Below are positions 16,812 to 26,132 of a stretch of DNA of 64,000 nt, piece after piece. The position numbers and the translations under genes are program-made. Numbering within the stretch: the stretch's first letter is position 1; the number at the start of each line of letters is the position of its first letter. The notes beneath the pieces were generated by a model. The model did not search any database. It was not told the origin of the DNA and saw nothing but the letters and a program-made list of their open reading frames with translations. This stretch comes from Mucilaginibacter jinjuensis (GTDB taxonomy: Bacteria; Bacteroidota; Bacteroidia; Sphingobacteriales; Sphingobacteriaceae): the NCBI RefSeq assembly GCF_028596025.1, contig NZ_CP117167.1:4030001-4094000 (forward strand), written 5' to 3'.

Positions 16812-18153
16812 CTGCTGATGGCCTGATCATGGACAACACTTGTTTATACAATTGCTTAGTTTCGAACCAACCAGCCGAATAAATGCTCCAGAATGAGTAT
16901 TTCTGGTATTTATTCAATTCCACATAACTGATAATTACTGCAATTAAAACCGGCACTACAGTGGTTATAGCCACACCGTAAACATTACCCAATACTAATA
17001 TACCCAGGTAATCGAAAATGATGTTGGCAGCCAGCATAACCAATACTTTATAGAAGTTAACTTGTGGGCGGTGGATCACATCAAGTGTAAGCGCCGAGAA
17101 ACGATCGGCAGGATATAAAAGTGCAAACGTCATAAACAAGCGAAATACGTTCGCTGCTTCGGTATGCACGTACTTACCGCCTCCTATTAGCCCGATAGCA
17201 AAATCGGCCAGCAGGCAGGCTATAATACAGGCTGGCAGCAAAATAATGGTAAGCATGCCTATGTATTTCTTCATGGTGTGGATTACACCTTCGCGGTTAC
17301 CCTGGTTGTAATGGGCAGATAATATCGGCATACCCGTAGCTGCAAAGCTTACCAGTGGCACTTCTACCAGTTGCATTAAGCTTTGGCCCAGGTTATAAAT
17401 AGCCAGCGCAGCAGGCCCCAGCATAAAGTTAATGATATAGGTATCAGAAGTACGGAACATATTAGAGCTCAGCGTAGTCCCCACACTATATTTACCAAAA
17501 TTGTAGATCTCCATAATACTGGCCCTCGAGCGTTTGGCAAGCGTGCTAATGCGCGACCAGCCCATCAGCATTACATAAATACTGGTGATTAAGTTGGAAA
17601 TAAGGTAGGCGTATAGCAGGGTTTCGAGGCTCATCTTTTTAGTGATGATGAGCGCTATGATAAATAAGATAAACGAACCCCGGTTTACAAACCGCACGTA
17701 CAATAACTGATCGAACCGCTGCTCGCCTTGTAATACGCAGGTAGCCATAAACATGGGCAGCGTAAATAAATAAGCCAGGCCAAACCATTTGATAAATAAC
17801 AGTAAGCCGTCATCGGTAACATACTTTGCAAAAAATAAGGCGGGTACGTTCAACACAACCAGTATGCCGGTAATAATGAGTGCAACAAACCAGGTTGATC
17901 CCGCTACTTCGGCAGTACGTTTCTCGTCCGATCCAGCATAGAACTTGATAAATGCCGTGGTAATAAATCCTGAACGGAAAGTATCGATCAACAAAAATGT
18001 AGCCTGGAAAAATCCCCATTCCCCTGCCCTCGCAATGGGTAGCGCCCGGAAGATGATGGCGGTGGTGATCATACTTAGTACGATCATGATACCGTTGCCG
18101 GCTAAGGACAGGAAATGTTTGTTTTTTATAGCACTAATTACTTTCGACCACAT
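16801..18153 (-). CDS. Oligosaccharide flippase, Wzx/MATE-like (MOP superfamily)
   Basis: The product is a polytopic membrane protein of about 450 residues with roughly 12-14 helices, fitting Wzx-type flippases that move undecaprenyl-linked repeat units across the inner membrane. The pattern GNGIMIVLSMITTAIIFRALP at the N-terminus and the central PALAIYNLGQSLMQLVEVPL are typical for the polysaccharide biosynthesis branch. I start it at the ATG at 18153 (MWSKVIS); the frame extends 9 codons to a TTG at 18180, which is less likely. It is a minus-strand single gene flanked by plus-strand genes on both sides. Confidence 0.87.
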   Translation of the reverse strand: MWSKVISAIKNKHFLSLAGNGIMIVLSMITTAIIFRALPIARAGEWGFFQATFLLIDTFRSGFITTAFIKFYAGSDEKRTAEVAGSTWFVALIITGILVVLNVPALFFAKYVTDDGLLLFIKWFGLAYLFTLPMFMATCVLQGEQRFDQLLYVRFVNRGSFILFIIALIITKKMSLETLLYAYLISNLITSIYVMLMGWSRISTLAKRSRASIMEIYNFGKYSVGTTLSSNMFRTSDTYIINFMLGPAALAIYNLGQSLMQLVEVPLVSFAATGMPILSAHYNQGNREGVIHTMKKYIGMLTIILLPACIIACLLADFAIGLIGGGKYVHTEAANVFRLFMTFALLYPADRFSALTLDVIHRPQVNFYKVLVMLAANIIFDYLGILVLGNVYGVAITTVVPVLIAVIISYVELNKYQKYSFWSIYSAGWFETKQLYKQVLSMIRPSAAKG

Positions 18154-18237
18154 CTTTATCGTTGAAATATTCGTAAACAAGGTTACTTAAAATAATCTAT
18201 TTTATTAGATATTAGCATAAATTAAGGACCTTTATAA

Positions 18238-19026
18238 ATGGCTCAACTGCATTTTCCCGAAGTTACTTTACTTATTACCCATTACAACCGTAGCCGTTCG
18301 CTCGAGCGCCTGCTTAAAACCTTTGCCGATCTGCAATTTACATTTGGCGGTATTGTAGTATCTGACGATGGCAGCAAGCCCGAACATGTCGACTACATTA
18401 AAGGTTTACATGAGCAATATCAGTTTACTTTGGTAACCACGCCTAAAAATAAAGGCTTGGGTAACAACATTAACAAAGGCCAGGATGCAGTTACCACCCC
18501 ATACACCTTGTATGTGCAGGAAGATTTTGAACCCCAGGCCATTTTTGCCGAACATTTTATAGATGCACTTAACTTTTTTAAGGCCGATGCCACTTTAGAC
18601 ATCGCGCGCTTTTATGCTTACTTCTCTTATCCTTATACGAAATCTTACGGGAAAGGATTTTCGGAAATGTTATTTAAACCTTCACCTGTTTATGGTAACC
18701 ACCTTAAATTCTATGTTTATAGCGATCACCCGCATTTAAGGAGGAGCAATTTCCTGGAAAAATTTGGCCGCTACCCCGAGGGCGTTAAAGGAGACTTGAC
18801 AGAATTCAGGATGGCGGCGTCATTTATTCAGAATAAAGGCCGGGGTTTGTTTTATGATGAGTATACTACACTATTCCATCAAAAAAACTCATCGGATGAG
18901 CCAAGTACGATGGGCCGTGCCAGCTGGCGCGAAAGTAAAAACCCGATAGCATTGGCAGCGCGTTATGCTTATCTTCGATACAAATTATTGAAATGGACCT
19001 ACGAGGTTCTGTATAAAAAACATTAA
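18238..19026 (+). CDS. Family 2-type glycosyltransferase, tandem paralogue 1
   Basis: This 262-residue soluble glycosyltransferase has LLITHYNRSRSLERLL, VVSDDGSKPEH, the TPKNKGLGNNINKGQD motif and YVQEDFEPQ as the DxD-like metal site. The C-terminal half contains YSDHPHLRRSNFLEKFGRYP. The next gene encodes a close paralogue with the same motifs in the same order. Such pairs might add identical or similar sugars, or one might modify the other's product. Sugar specificity is unknown. Confidence 0.83.
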   Translation: MAQLHFPEVTLLITHYNRSRSLERLLKTFADLQFTFGGIVVSDDGSKPEHVDYIKGLHEQYQFTLVTTPKNKGLGNNINKGQDAVTTPYTLYVQEDFEPQAIFAEHFIDALNFFKADATLDIARFYAYFSYPYTKSYGKGFSEMLFKPSPVYGNHLKFYVYSDHPHLRRSNFLEKFGRYPEGVKGDLTEFRMAASFIQNKGRGLFYDEYTTLFHQKNSSDEPSTMGRASWRESKNPIALAARYAYLRYKLLKWTYEVLYKKH

Positions 19027-19095
19027 TCGGCCCGAACCTTCAGATATTATTATCCGTATTTATTGTTATAAGCTTTTACTCATACCCTTGTTTCT

Positions 19096-19872
19096 ATGGC
19101 GCAGCAGTTTAATGCAGTCACCCTTTTAATTACACACTACAACCGCAGCCAGTCGCTCGAACGTTTGTTGCTGGCATTTGCAGCTCAGGATATTAGTTTC
19201 GGCGGCATTGTAGTGTCTGACGATGGCAGCAAGCCCGAGCATCAGGAATATCTGCAATCCATAAAAGATAAATACGGTTTTAATTTGGTTACTACGCCCA
19301 AAAACAAAGGTTTAGGTAACAACATCAATAAAGGTCAGGACGCCGTAACCACGCCCTATACATTATACGTTCAGGAAGATTTTGATCCGTTTCCGGGTTA
19401 TGGCAAGCACTTGGCCGACGCTTTATCTATTATGGAAAAACGTAAGGAGATGGATATTGTACGCTTTTACGCCTACTTTAAATACCCTTATCTGAAACCA
19501 TATCGCGATGGTTATTCTGAAATGGATTTTAAGATCTGGTATCCCGGCTATCGCAAATTTCATTGCTATAGCGATCACCCACACTTACGCCGCACTACTT
19601 TCTTTGAGAAATTTGGCCGCTATGCCGAAGGTTTAAAAGGCGACCGTACCGAGTTTTTAATGGCACTTTCTTTCCTGAAACACAAAGGCAAAGGCATGTT
19701 TTACGAAGACTATAAAGGCTTGTTCGACCAGATCAACACCGATGCAGAACCAAGCACCATGACCTTAACCCGCAGCGATTTCCGCCAAAGCACTAATCCG
19801 TTTATTGCATTTGCACGGGCTATCTATCGTAACGTAAAACATACTTACGAGTTGATAACTTTTAAGAAATAG
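19096..19872 (+). CDS. Family 2-type glycosyltransferase, tandem paralogue 2
   Basis: This 258-residue paralogue of the preceding gene shares LLITHYNRSQSLERLL, VVSDDGSKPEHQEY, TPKNKGLGNNINKGQD and YVQEDFDPF, and C-terminal CYSDHPHLRRTTFFEKFGRY. Third codon positions differ widely between the two copies while motifs stay fixed, which suggests an old duplication under selection. The two are separated by 69 bases, and a TACCCTTG box near 19083 could be a separate weak promoter. Confidence 0.83.
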   Translation: MAQQFNAVTLLITHYNRSQSLERLLLAFAAQDISFGGIVVSDDGSKPEHQEYLQSIKDKYGFNLVTTPKNKGLGNNINKGQDAVTTPYTLYVQEDFDPFPGYGKHLADALSIMEKRKEMDIVRFYAYFKYPYLKPYRDGYSEMDFKIWYPGYRKFHCYSDHPHLRRTTFFEKFGRYAEGLKGDRTEFLMALSFLKHKGKGMFYEDYKGLFDQINTDAEPSTMTLTRSDFRQSTNPFIAFARAIYRNVKHTYELITFKK

Positions 19873-19883
19873 TTTGATAATAA

Positions 19884-21089
19884 TTAAGAGCGATCAGCAT
19901 TAATAGCCGCATAAATGGCCTTCGCATTGTTTTCCCAGGTATGGCCGGATGCAAAATCAATACGGGCTTGTTGTAATTCGGGCGTATTTTCTTCCAGCGC
20001 TTTAGTAATGATGGGGATGTATTCGTTTTTATCTTTTGCTAGATAAACAAACTCGCTAAATACACTCATAGCCTCAGTATGCGATGCTACAGTAGGTTTA
20101 CCCATGGCCAGGTATTCATCTATCTTACGCGGATAATTACCAATAGTTACCTCATTGATAACCTGCGGATTAATACATACATCAAAACCAGCGATATAAG
20201 CAGGCAACAGATCTGAGGTTTTGCTCCCTAAAAAATGAACATTAGGGTAGTCATGCAGCTTGCTGGCAGTAAATTCCCTGTCCTCCGGCCCCACTAAAAC
20301 CAGTTGCCATTCGGGCTTGGTTTGAGCAATATGTTCTAACAGCTCAATATCCAACCTGATGCTTTGCAGCGCACCTACGTAACCTATAATCGGGCCTTTA
20401 ATCTTTACCAGGTCTTCGGGTATAAAAGCGTTGTCAAAGCCGGTAAACATATTCAAGTCGCAGCCCTGGCCAACGTAGTATGAATTGGGGTTATATTTTT
20501 TGCAGTAATTAGCCAGGTAACTCGAGTTGGCTACACATACGTCGCTTTTGGCTATTAACAAAGGTTCCAGGCGTGTGCCGTGGTATTTCCAATATTCAAC
20601 AGCCACCATATTATCCCTGCTGTAATAAACGCTTACAGCAGGCTTTAAAAGTTCCGGCAGGTAAAAGCACCTGAAAATATCATTATCGTTAAACAGGATG
20701 AAATCCTTAAAGCCCAGTTTATTTGCAGCCCTTAAAATAGATGCAGCAAAACGTTTGTTATTGATCTTATTTAAAACAGTATGCAGGCTGATGTTAGTGA
20801 TCCAGTTGATGGATTCGATCATTTCATCCGGGTAAAGGTTCCAGATGTTGTCGCTAATTTTGATGAGGCCATCGGTACGGCCCTTAACTACATCTATACG
20901 TTTTTTAACTTTTGCTTCGTTTTTGTTTTTGAGGTAAACGGCACGGTCCAAAGGCGAATTAACATACAGTACACGATTATTTTTGCTGAACTCTTCGGCC
21001 AGGTTTTTACAATTACTGCCTATCTCAACATCCCATGGTTGCTGCCCAACTATAATAATATCCCTGTTGATGATAGTTTCTTTGTTCAT
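19884..21089 (-). CDS. Family 4/1 glycosyltransferase (GT-B)
   Basis: This 401-residue GT-B protein has an N-terminal RDIIIVGQQPWDVEIGSNCKN segment and a C-terminal nucleotide-binding half with GPIIGYVGALQSIRLDIELL, LVLVGPEDREFTAS and KIDEYLAMGKPTVAS. The EX7E-like region is reduced to the INPQVINEVTIGNYPRKIDEYLA stretch. No membrane helices are visible. It is the last gene of the long minus-strand EPS operon and follows the Wzy-like polymerase by 21 bases. The sugar is unknown. Confidence 0.82.
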   Translation of the reverse strand: MNKETIINRDIIIVGQQPWDVEIGSNCKNLAEEFSKNNRVLYVNSPLDRAVYLKNKNEAKVKKRIDVVKGRTDGLIKISDNIWNLYPDEMIESINWITNISLHTVLNKINNKRFAASILRAANKLGFKDFILFNDNDIFRCFYLPELLKPAVSVYYSRDNMVAVEYWKYHGTRLEPLLIAKSDVCVANSSYLANYCKKYNPNSYYVGQGCDLNMFTGFDNAFIPEDLVKIKGPIIGYVGALQSIRLDIELLEHIAQTKPEWQLVLVGPEDREFTASKLHDYPNVHFLGSKTSDLLPAYIAGFDVCINPQVINEVTIGNYPRKIDEYLAMGKPTVASHTEAMSVFSEFVYLAKDKNEYIPIITKALEENTPELQQARIDFASGHTWENNAKAIYAAINADRS

Positions 21090-21110
21090 TTCTTCGAATC
21101 GCTCTCTCGT

Positions 21111-22634
21111 TTATACGGTTGCTTCGGCTAATTGTTTACTTTGCTTTAACTGCAGTTCGTCATCAAGGCGTTTGGTAATATTTGTTAACGCCACAAACAT
21201 ATAAAACAGGATGTTTGATGGGAACTGCACTAACGCCTCTTGCGGAAAGTTAGCCACATTGTATGTGAATACAACCAACGCAGCTATCAAACAATACGTT
21301 TTTAACTCCGGGTCTTTAATGGCGTAAAAATTATTGATACCGTTTCGCATCATCACAAACATCATGGTGCAAAATATGATGAGCCCAATAGGTCCTTCCT
21401 CTACTGCAACACGGATATAACCGCTATCGGGCGCAAAATCACCCAAAAAAGAGCCAGGCGAAAACTTTTTACCCCATTCACCAACCGAACCTACGCCGCC
21501 ACCCATCGGGTGCGATAAAATATAAGGCTGGATCCTTTTTTGGTTCTTCTTACGCACATTGTACGAGTCATCATTATTTGGCCTGAAAGCCGACTGGAAA
21601 CGTACAATAGTTTGGTTGCCCGTAGGGAAGTTAATGAGTATGATAAAGAAGAAGGCAGCTATACACGAAAATATAAGCACCTTTTTATTGTAATTCAATA
21701 TTGCAAACATAAAAAGCGCAGCAGGTAACAGTACGTTGGCACCCCGAGTTCCGGAGTATAGCATAGCCACAAAGCAGTATACGATGAGTAAACCGCATAT
21801 TACTTTTTTCCAGGAGTCAAATTTCCCGAAAATGATGCATATAAACATGATACATGGCATAGCCATATTATAAGAGAATGAAACCGGATCTGAAAATATC
21901 GAATACTTACGCCAGTGCCCATTGATAAACAACAGGCTTATCATATCCGGCGTGTTCAAATAAGCCATTTCAGCATCAGAGAAACCGATATACTCTTGCT
22001 TATAGCACCATGTAGCAGCCAGAAATGCCAGCACCAACCAAAACTTATAAAGGTTTCTTATATCCTCGATAGTACGGATGTTATATAAGAATATAAAATA
22101 CGTAAACTGCACAAACGCAACGGCACGCACCGTATAAACCCATACCAGGCGTGATGTTGCTGCCGGGTTGCCCACCTCTATAATGTTGTAAGCCAGCCAG
22201 ATCAATATCATCACAGTTACGGGGCCTTTAAACAAAGCCCAGTTATTTTCACGCCTTTGTTTTACTGCGATGGTTACGAGCAATAGTAGCTGCAAGGCAT
22301 CCATCAACGTTCCCAATGGCCCGGGCACACCGATGCGCATAAACTGGAAAAGGAAATAGGCCATGAATATCAAGAAGAAGGTGCCGAATTTGGCATAAAC
22401 TATTACACAGTACACTAATGGCACCGCTACAGATATGGCTATTATAATACCCCCAAATGCCATGCCCGCCTGGGCAATCCCGAAACCTATAATAACGCCG
22501 ATAACCGCAAGCATCAATAAACCGGTGCGGTTTTTTAGCTTTTCGACCATAATGATCCGGCTAAGCGCTGCGCGCCAGCTTCCTTTGCGCCTTCGCGCAG
22601 CCCCGTTAAGATCTATTACAGGATAATCGGCCAC
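21111..22634 (-). CDS. O-antigen ligase/Wzy-like polymerase (polytopic membrane protein)
   Basis: The ~507-residue product has about a dozen hydrophobic helices and a large loop (roughly residues 335-415) that carries NFPTGNQTIVRFQSAFRP and HPMGGGVGSVGEW, a layout typical of the O-antigen ligase/polymerase superfamily. It would polymerise repeat units at the periplasmic face. The open frame starts at GTG 22634, directly after the stop of the preceding microprotein gene; an ATG at 22547 is an alternative that would remove a basic N-terminal stretch of 29 residues. It is in the 28987-to-19884 EPS operon. Confidence 0.85.
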   Translation of the reverse strand: MADYPVIDLNGAARRRKGSWRAALSRIIMVEKLKNRTGLLMLAVIGVIIGFGIAQAGMAFGGIIIAISVAVPLVYCVIVYAKFGTFFLIFMAYFLFQFMRIGVPGPLGTLMDALQLLLLVTIAVKQRRENNWALFKGPVTVMILIWLAYNIIEVGNPAATSRLVWVYTVRAVAFVQFTYFIFLYNIRTIEDIRNLYKFWLVLAFLAATWCYKQEYIGFSDAEMAYLNTPDMISLLFINGHWRKYSIFSDPVSFSYNMAMPCIMFICIIFGKFDSWKKVICGLLIVYCFVAMLYSGTRGANVLLPAALFMFAILNYNKKVLIFSCIAAFFFIILINFPTGNQTIVRFQSAFRPNNDDSYNVRKKNQKRIQPYILSHPMGGGVGSVGEWGKKFSPGSFLGDFAPDSGYIRVAVEEGPIGLIIFCTMMFVMMRNGINNFYAIKDPELKTYCLIAALVVFTYNVANFPQEALVQFPSNILFYMFVALTNITKRLDDELQLKQSKQLAEATV

Positions 22635-22784
22635 TTAAAAGAATAAGATTTTGAAAATTAACGTATACGTGCTCAGGCCGGCAACAACCAATGCTACAAT
22701 ACGGGTTACCTTATCAATTTTAGCCTGGGTTTCTGCCGCTATCTCTTCCGCACGGGTAACTTTTTCAGACGGATTAATTCTCAT
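22635..22784 (-). CDS. 49-residue single-pass membrane microprotein in the EPS operon
   Basis: A short gene not previously obvious lies between the GT2 and the polymerase. The product has a charged N-terminal helix (RAEEIAAETQAKIDKVTR) and one C-terminal hydrophobic segment (IVALVVAGLSTYTLIFKILFF, described here by its ends, residues 29-49). A strong ribosome site GAGGAGG lies 8 bases before its ATG, inside the end of the GT2 gene. The ATG overlaps the GT2 coding end by 11 bases, and the stop abuts the GTG of the polymerase. Placement and signals argue that it is translated. I do not recognise a family; a small accessory subunit of the polymerase or GT2 is an inference. Confidence 0.7.
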   Translation of the reverse strand: MRINPSEKVTRAEEIAAETQAKIDKVTRIVALVVAGLSTYTLIFKILFF

Positions 22785-23958
22785 TATTAATTTCCTCCTC
22801 TGCTGCGCTGTTATAATAATGCGTGGTAGCTACAGAATGTTTGTTAGCCTTACGAACTTTTAACAACGACAGTACCTGGTAAAAGATAAACTTAGGGATA
22901 TTAACCAGCGACTGGTAAATACGCTTATCGGTATCCGACTTAGCCAGTGCAAGGTAAAAGCCCAACACAAATATGATAAAGGCCAGTAGCCATATAATAA
23001 CCGCCGTAGCGCTAATAAATACGTTAGCCACCATAAAAAACACTGAGAGGATCAGGAATATAAACAATGGCGGGCGCAGTAAGATTAAACCAAACACAAA
23101 TTGGTTCCAACTGCCCTTAAACAACAGGCCAAAGCCCAGGCTAAAGTATTTAAACCAGGTATTGATCCAGCGCGAACGCTGTTTAACCAGCTGGTCGCTC
23201 TGTGTAGTTTTTTCATCGTACACAATGGCATGCTCTGCAAAGGCAATCCGTTGGTTACGGCTTAAAATAGCGTGTTGTAATACCTTATCAAAACCGGCAC
23301 CGGTTACATCAAGATGTTCCAGGCAATCGCGGTATAATTGCGTAGTAAATGCCATGCCTGAACCAGCCAGCGTTGCCGACGAGCCTACGCCGAACAATAT
23401 CTTACCATCATAGAAATGGTAGTAAATATCGCGCGCAGCATCCAAACGGGCATAAGTGGTATTTAGATTCTTGGCATCGCGTACCCCCTGTACAGCGTGG
23501 TAACCTGCCGCAAAATAAAGATCGAGCTGATTTAAGTATTCGGGATCAGTTAAGTTATCACTATCGATAATCGTTAAACGGCTGTGGGGGCGTTTAAAGC
23601 GGTTGATAGCATAAAAGTGCGAGCGTGTGTTACTGGCCAACGTTTCTTCGGGGCGAAGGATGATCACCCTTTCATCATCAAAATGCAGGCCCGATACATC
23701 GCATTTATCGGCCACTACATAAATCAAATAATTTTGATAGTTAAGCTTTAATAACGAACCTACAACATCAGGTATTGCAGTTACCTGTTCGTAAGCAGTT
23801 ACAATAATGCCATAATCGGCATCGCCTTGTGTAAACAGATCGGTTGCCAGAGGCTTCTCCTTTTTAACCAGCGAAATTAAATACAGTGCAAAAGGCAATA
23901 CCAGATTGTAGCCAATAAGCACTTGCAACACAATCCAGATATAGTTTACAATAACCAT
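22774..23958 (-). CDS. Membrane-associated family 2 glycosyltransferase
   Basis: This 394-residue GT2 has an N-terminal helix (residues 6-28), the catalytic blocks YGIIVTAYEQVTAIPDV, LTIIDSDNLTDPEYL (DxD) and GAGFDKVLQHAIL, and QRSRWINTWFKY as the Q/RxxRW motif, followed by two or three C-terminal helices. The QxxRW box is the hallmark of processive GT2 enzymes such as hyaluronan and cellulose synthases, which suggests a membrane-linked chain-building step. It follows the Wzc-like gene by 8 bases in the minus-strand operon. Confidence 0.87.
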   Translation of the reverse strand: MVIVNYIWIVLQVLIGYNLVLPFALYLISLVKKEKPLATDLFTQGDADYGIIVTAYEQVTAIPDVVGSLLKLNYQNYLIYVVADKCDVSGLHFDDERVIILRPEETLASNTRSHFYAINRFKRPHSRLTIIDSDNLTDPEYLNQLDLYFAAGYHAVQGVRDAKNLNTTYARLDAARDIYYHFYDGKILFGVGSSATLAGSGMAFTTQLYRDCLEHLDVTGAGFDKVLQHAILSRNQRIAFAEHAIVYDEKTTQSDQLVKQRSRWINTWFKYFSLGFGLLFKGSWNQFVFGLILLRPPLFIFLILSVFFMVANVFISATAVIIWLLAFIIFVLGFYLALAKSDTDKRIYQSLVNIPKFIFYQVLSLLKVRKANKHSVATTHYYNSAAEEEINNEN

Positions 23959-23966
23959 AATACAAG

Positions 23967-26132
23967 CTATTTAACTTTAGTGGTATCAACTACTTGTTCG
24001 GGAGCAACCATGTTCATTACCCAGCCAATAAATTTATGACCGAATGTTTGCAGATATTCGAGGTTAAGCTGCTGAGGCTCCTTAAAGCTTTGTCCGGCCT
24101 CAAAAACGGTCAGTATCCTGTCGCTAAACAAGGTCCACTCTTTCGATTTGTTGAGCGTATCCAACGCAGACGATTCAACAATAATAATATCGAAAGCTTT
24201 TTTAAGCTCATCCAGTTTTTGCTCGATCGCGTTTTGCGGAGCAATCTCGAGCACAGAAATATCACCACCTTTATTACCTAAAACAGTAATGTTTGATGTG
24301 GTACGTAAGGTGCTCGCGGCCGCATCGCTCCTCAGGTAATCTTCCAGAAAAACCTTTGGTTTAATGGCTTCAGTAATGCCCGAATTGATAAAGTTGCCAT
24401 CTATCAGCAATACATGTTTGTTGATGGCAGCAAAAGCATAAGCCAGGTTAATACTTAAATAAGTTTTCCCTTCACCACCTGTAATACTATTAATCAACAA
24501 TATTTTATCGCTCTGCAGTTCTCCCTCTACCTCGAAACGGATAGATTGCAGCAGGTTACGAAACTGCCTTACATCGGCACTTTTATCCCTATCAGCCCAA
24601 ACCTTATTCAGGTCTATCGATTTACTTTCTAACAGGTTTAAATAGCCGATAACCGGCACTTTAGTTTTATTAGCCAAATCGCGCGGTGCTTTCAGGCTGC
24701 TATCTAACAAGAACAACACAAAGAATACGGCGATACAGAACACAAAGCTGATAACGCCACTGATAATTACCAGCAGCATTTTTTTAGATGGCGCTGCCAT
24801 ACCCGGCATGGCGTTACTAACTTGTTTAAGCTGTGTTGTAAAGTTAGACTCCAGGCTTGTTTGATTGTATTTTTGCAGCACATCCAGATACTCCTGGCTG
24901 GCTACTGTAATAGCGCTCTCATCGCCTTGTACAACAGCCTCATGAGGCACCAACGTACGCAGGCGCTCATTCAAAGCATCGAGCTGGCTCTGTATCGATC
25001 CAATGCTGTTTTGCGCCAGCTGCTGCTGCACCTGCATGGTCAGCTTTTGCGTAATCAGGTTTTGCTTGGTGCTTAAAGGGTTGGTAATATACTTATCAGA
25101 CGATTGGTTGATCTGACTGGCCAGCACCCTGCGTATAGAATCGATCTGCGTTTTATAATGTGGATCGAAGCCGCTTTGTACATATTTCTGATTGAGGGTT
25201 TGCAGTTGCGCGTTGGTATTTACGATGTTTTGATTAACCTTCACCATCGCACTCTCCATGTATTTACGATCGTTCGGGTCAAACTGCTTGTCGATGTTCT
25301 GGATAGCACCTTCGTAGGCAACAGCGTCTTTCTTGGCCTGATCTAACTTGGTTTCAAAGTCAGAGATCTGCCCGTATAAAGCCCTGGCCTGTTCGTTGAG
25401 GTTAAATACATGGTTTTGTATTTTGTACTGGCGCAGCGCATCCATACGCTTGGTCAGGCTATCTTGCTTTGCTTTGGCCAGGTTACCCAAAAAGCTAACT
25501 GCTTTACGCTGGTTATCTTTCAGCATGGTATTAAAATACTCGATTACCTCCTGGCAAAGTGTATTTACAATGGCCGCTGCAAGCTCTGGATTATCGGCAT
25601 CCATTTGAACCTGTATAAAGTCGCTGTTATCGGCACGGTAAACAGTAAGATTTTTTAATATAGACTGATCATCGTAATGCATTGAACCCATCAGTTTGTA
25701 TAAGCCTTGCTGATCAGGATCAAACAATGATAACTCCTGGCGCTTTTTATACATCTCGGTATAAACTTCTACCGCATGTTTTTTGGCCGTTTCATTTAAG
25801 CTCTCCATTATCTTAGAGGGCTTCCGGTAAGGCGATTTGCTCGTTAGGTCATGAATCATGATCTGGTACGAAACCTGGTCGAGCATTTTCTTTGACCGCG
25901 TAATAGCAATGAGGTTATTAAATTGCTGGTTAATTTGAGCCTCCTGCTGTATCTCCTGGGTAAGCGACTGTTTAGTCTGGTCAACTATCCCGGTTGCTAT
26001 TTCTGCTTGGGAGGTATAAGTATCGGGCTGGTTACGCACCAAAAAATAGGTGATAATAACAGCCACTAATGGAATGATGACAAGGGTATATTTATGTTTA
26101 CCCAGTAATGTTATAAAGCCTTTTATTTCCAT
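23967..26132 (-). CDS. Wzc-like polysaccharide co-polymerase with degenerate BY-kinase domain
   Basis: This 721-residue protein has an N-terminal Wzz segment with TM1 at about 16-33, a long periplasmic coiled-coil region (180-420) with a GNVR-like end, TM2 at about 452-475 and a cytosolic P-loop domain (525-720). The Walker A is TGGEGKT (551-557). Walker A' is reduced to LLIDGNF (Asp578 kept, the usual D-x-R lost), and Walker B reads IIIVESS with Glu653 where Asp is expected. There is no C-terminal tyrosine cluster. ATP binding is plausible but autophosphorylation is doubtful. It overlaps the TolC-like stop (TAATG at 26132) and heads the glycosyltransferase genes. Confidence 0.88.
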   Translation of the reverse strand: MEIKGFITLLGKHKYTLVIIPLVAVIITYFLVRNQPDTYTSQAEIATGIVDQTKQSLTQEIQQEAQINQQFNNLIAITRSKKMLDQVSYQIMIHDLTSKSPYRKPSKIMESLNETAKKHAVEVYTEMYKKRQELSLFDPDQQGLYKLMGSMHYDDQSILKNLTVYRADNSDFIQVQMDADNPELAAAIVNTLCQEVIEYFNTMLKDNQRKAVSFLGNLAKAKQDSLTKRMDALRQYKIQNHVFNLNEQARALYGQISDFETKLDQAKKDAVAYEGAIQNIDKQFDPNDRKYMESAMVKVNQNIVNTNAQLQTLNQKYVQSGFDPHYKTQIDSIRRVLASQINQSSDKYITNPLSTKQNLITQKLTMQVQQQLAQNSIGSIQSQLDALNERLRTLVPHEAVVQGDESAITVASQEYLDVLQKYNQTSLESNFTTQLKQVSNAMPGMAAPSKKMLLVIISGVISFVFCIAVFFVLFLLDSSLKAPRDLANKTKVPVIGYLNLLESKSIDLNKVWADRDKSADVRQFRNLLQSIRFEVEGELQSDKILLINSITGGEGKTYLSINLAYAFAAINKHVLLIDGNFINSGITEAIKPKVFLEDYLRSDAAASTLRTTSNITVLGNKGGDISVLEIAPQNAIEQKLDELKKAFDIIIVESSALDTLNKSKEWTLFSDRILTVFEAGQSFKEPQQLNLEYLQTFGHKFIGWVMNMVAPEQVVDTTKVK

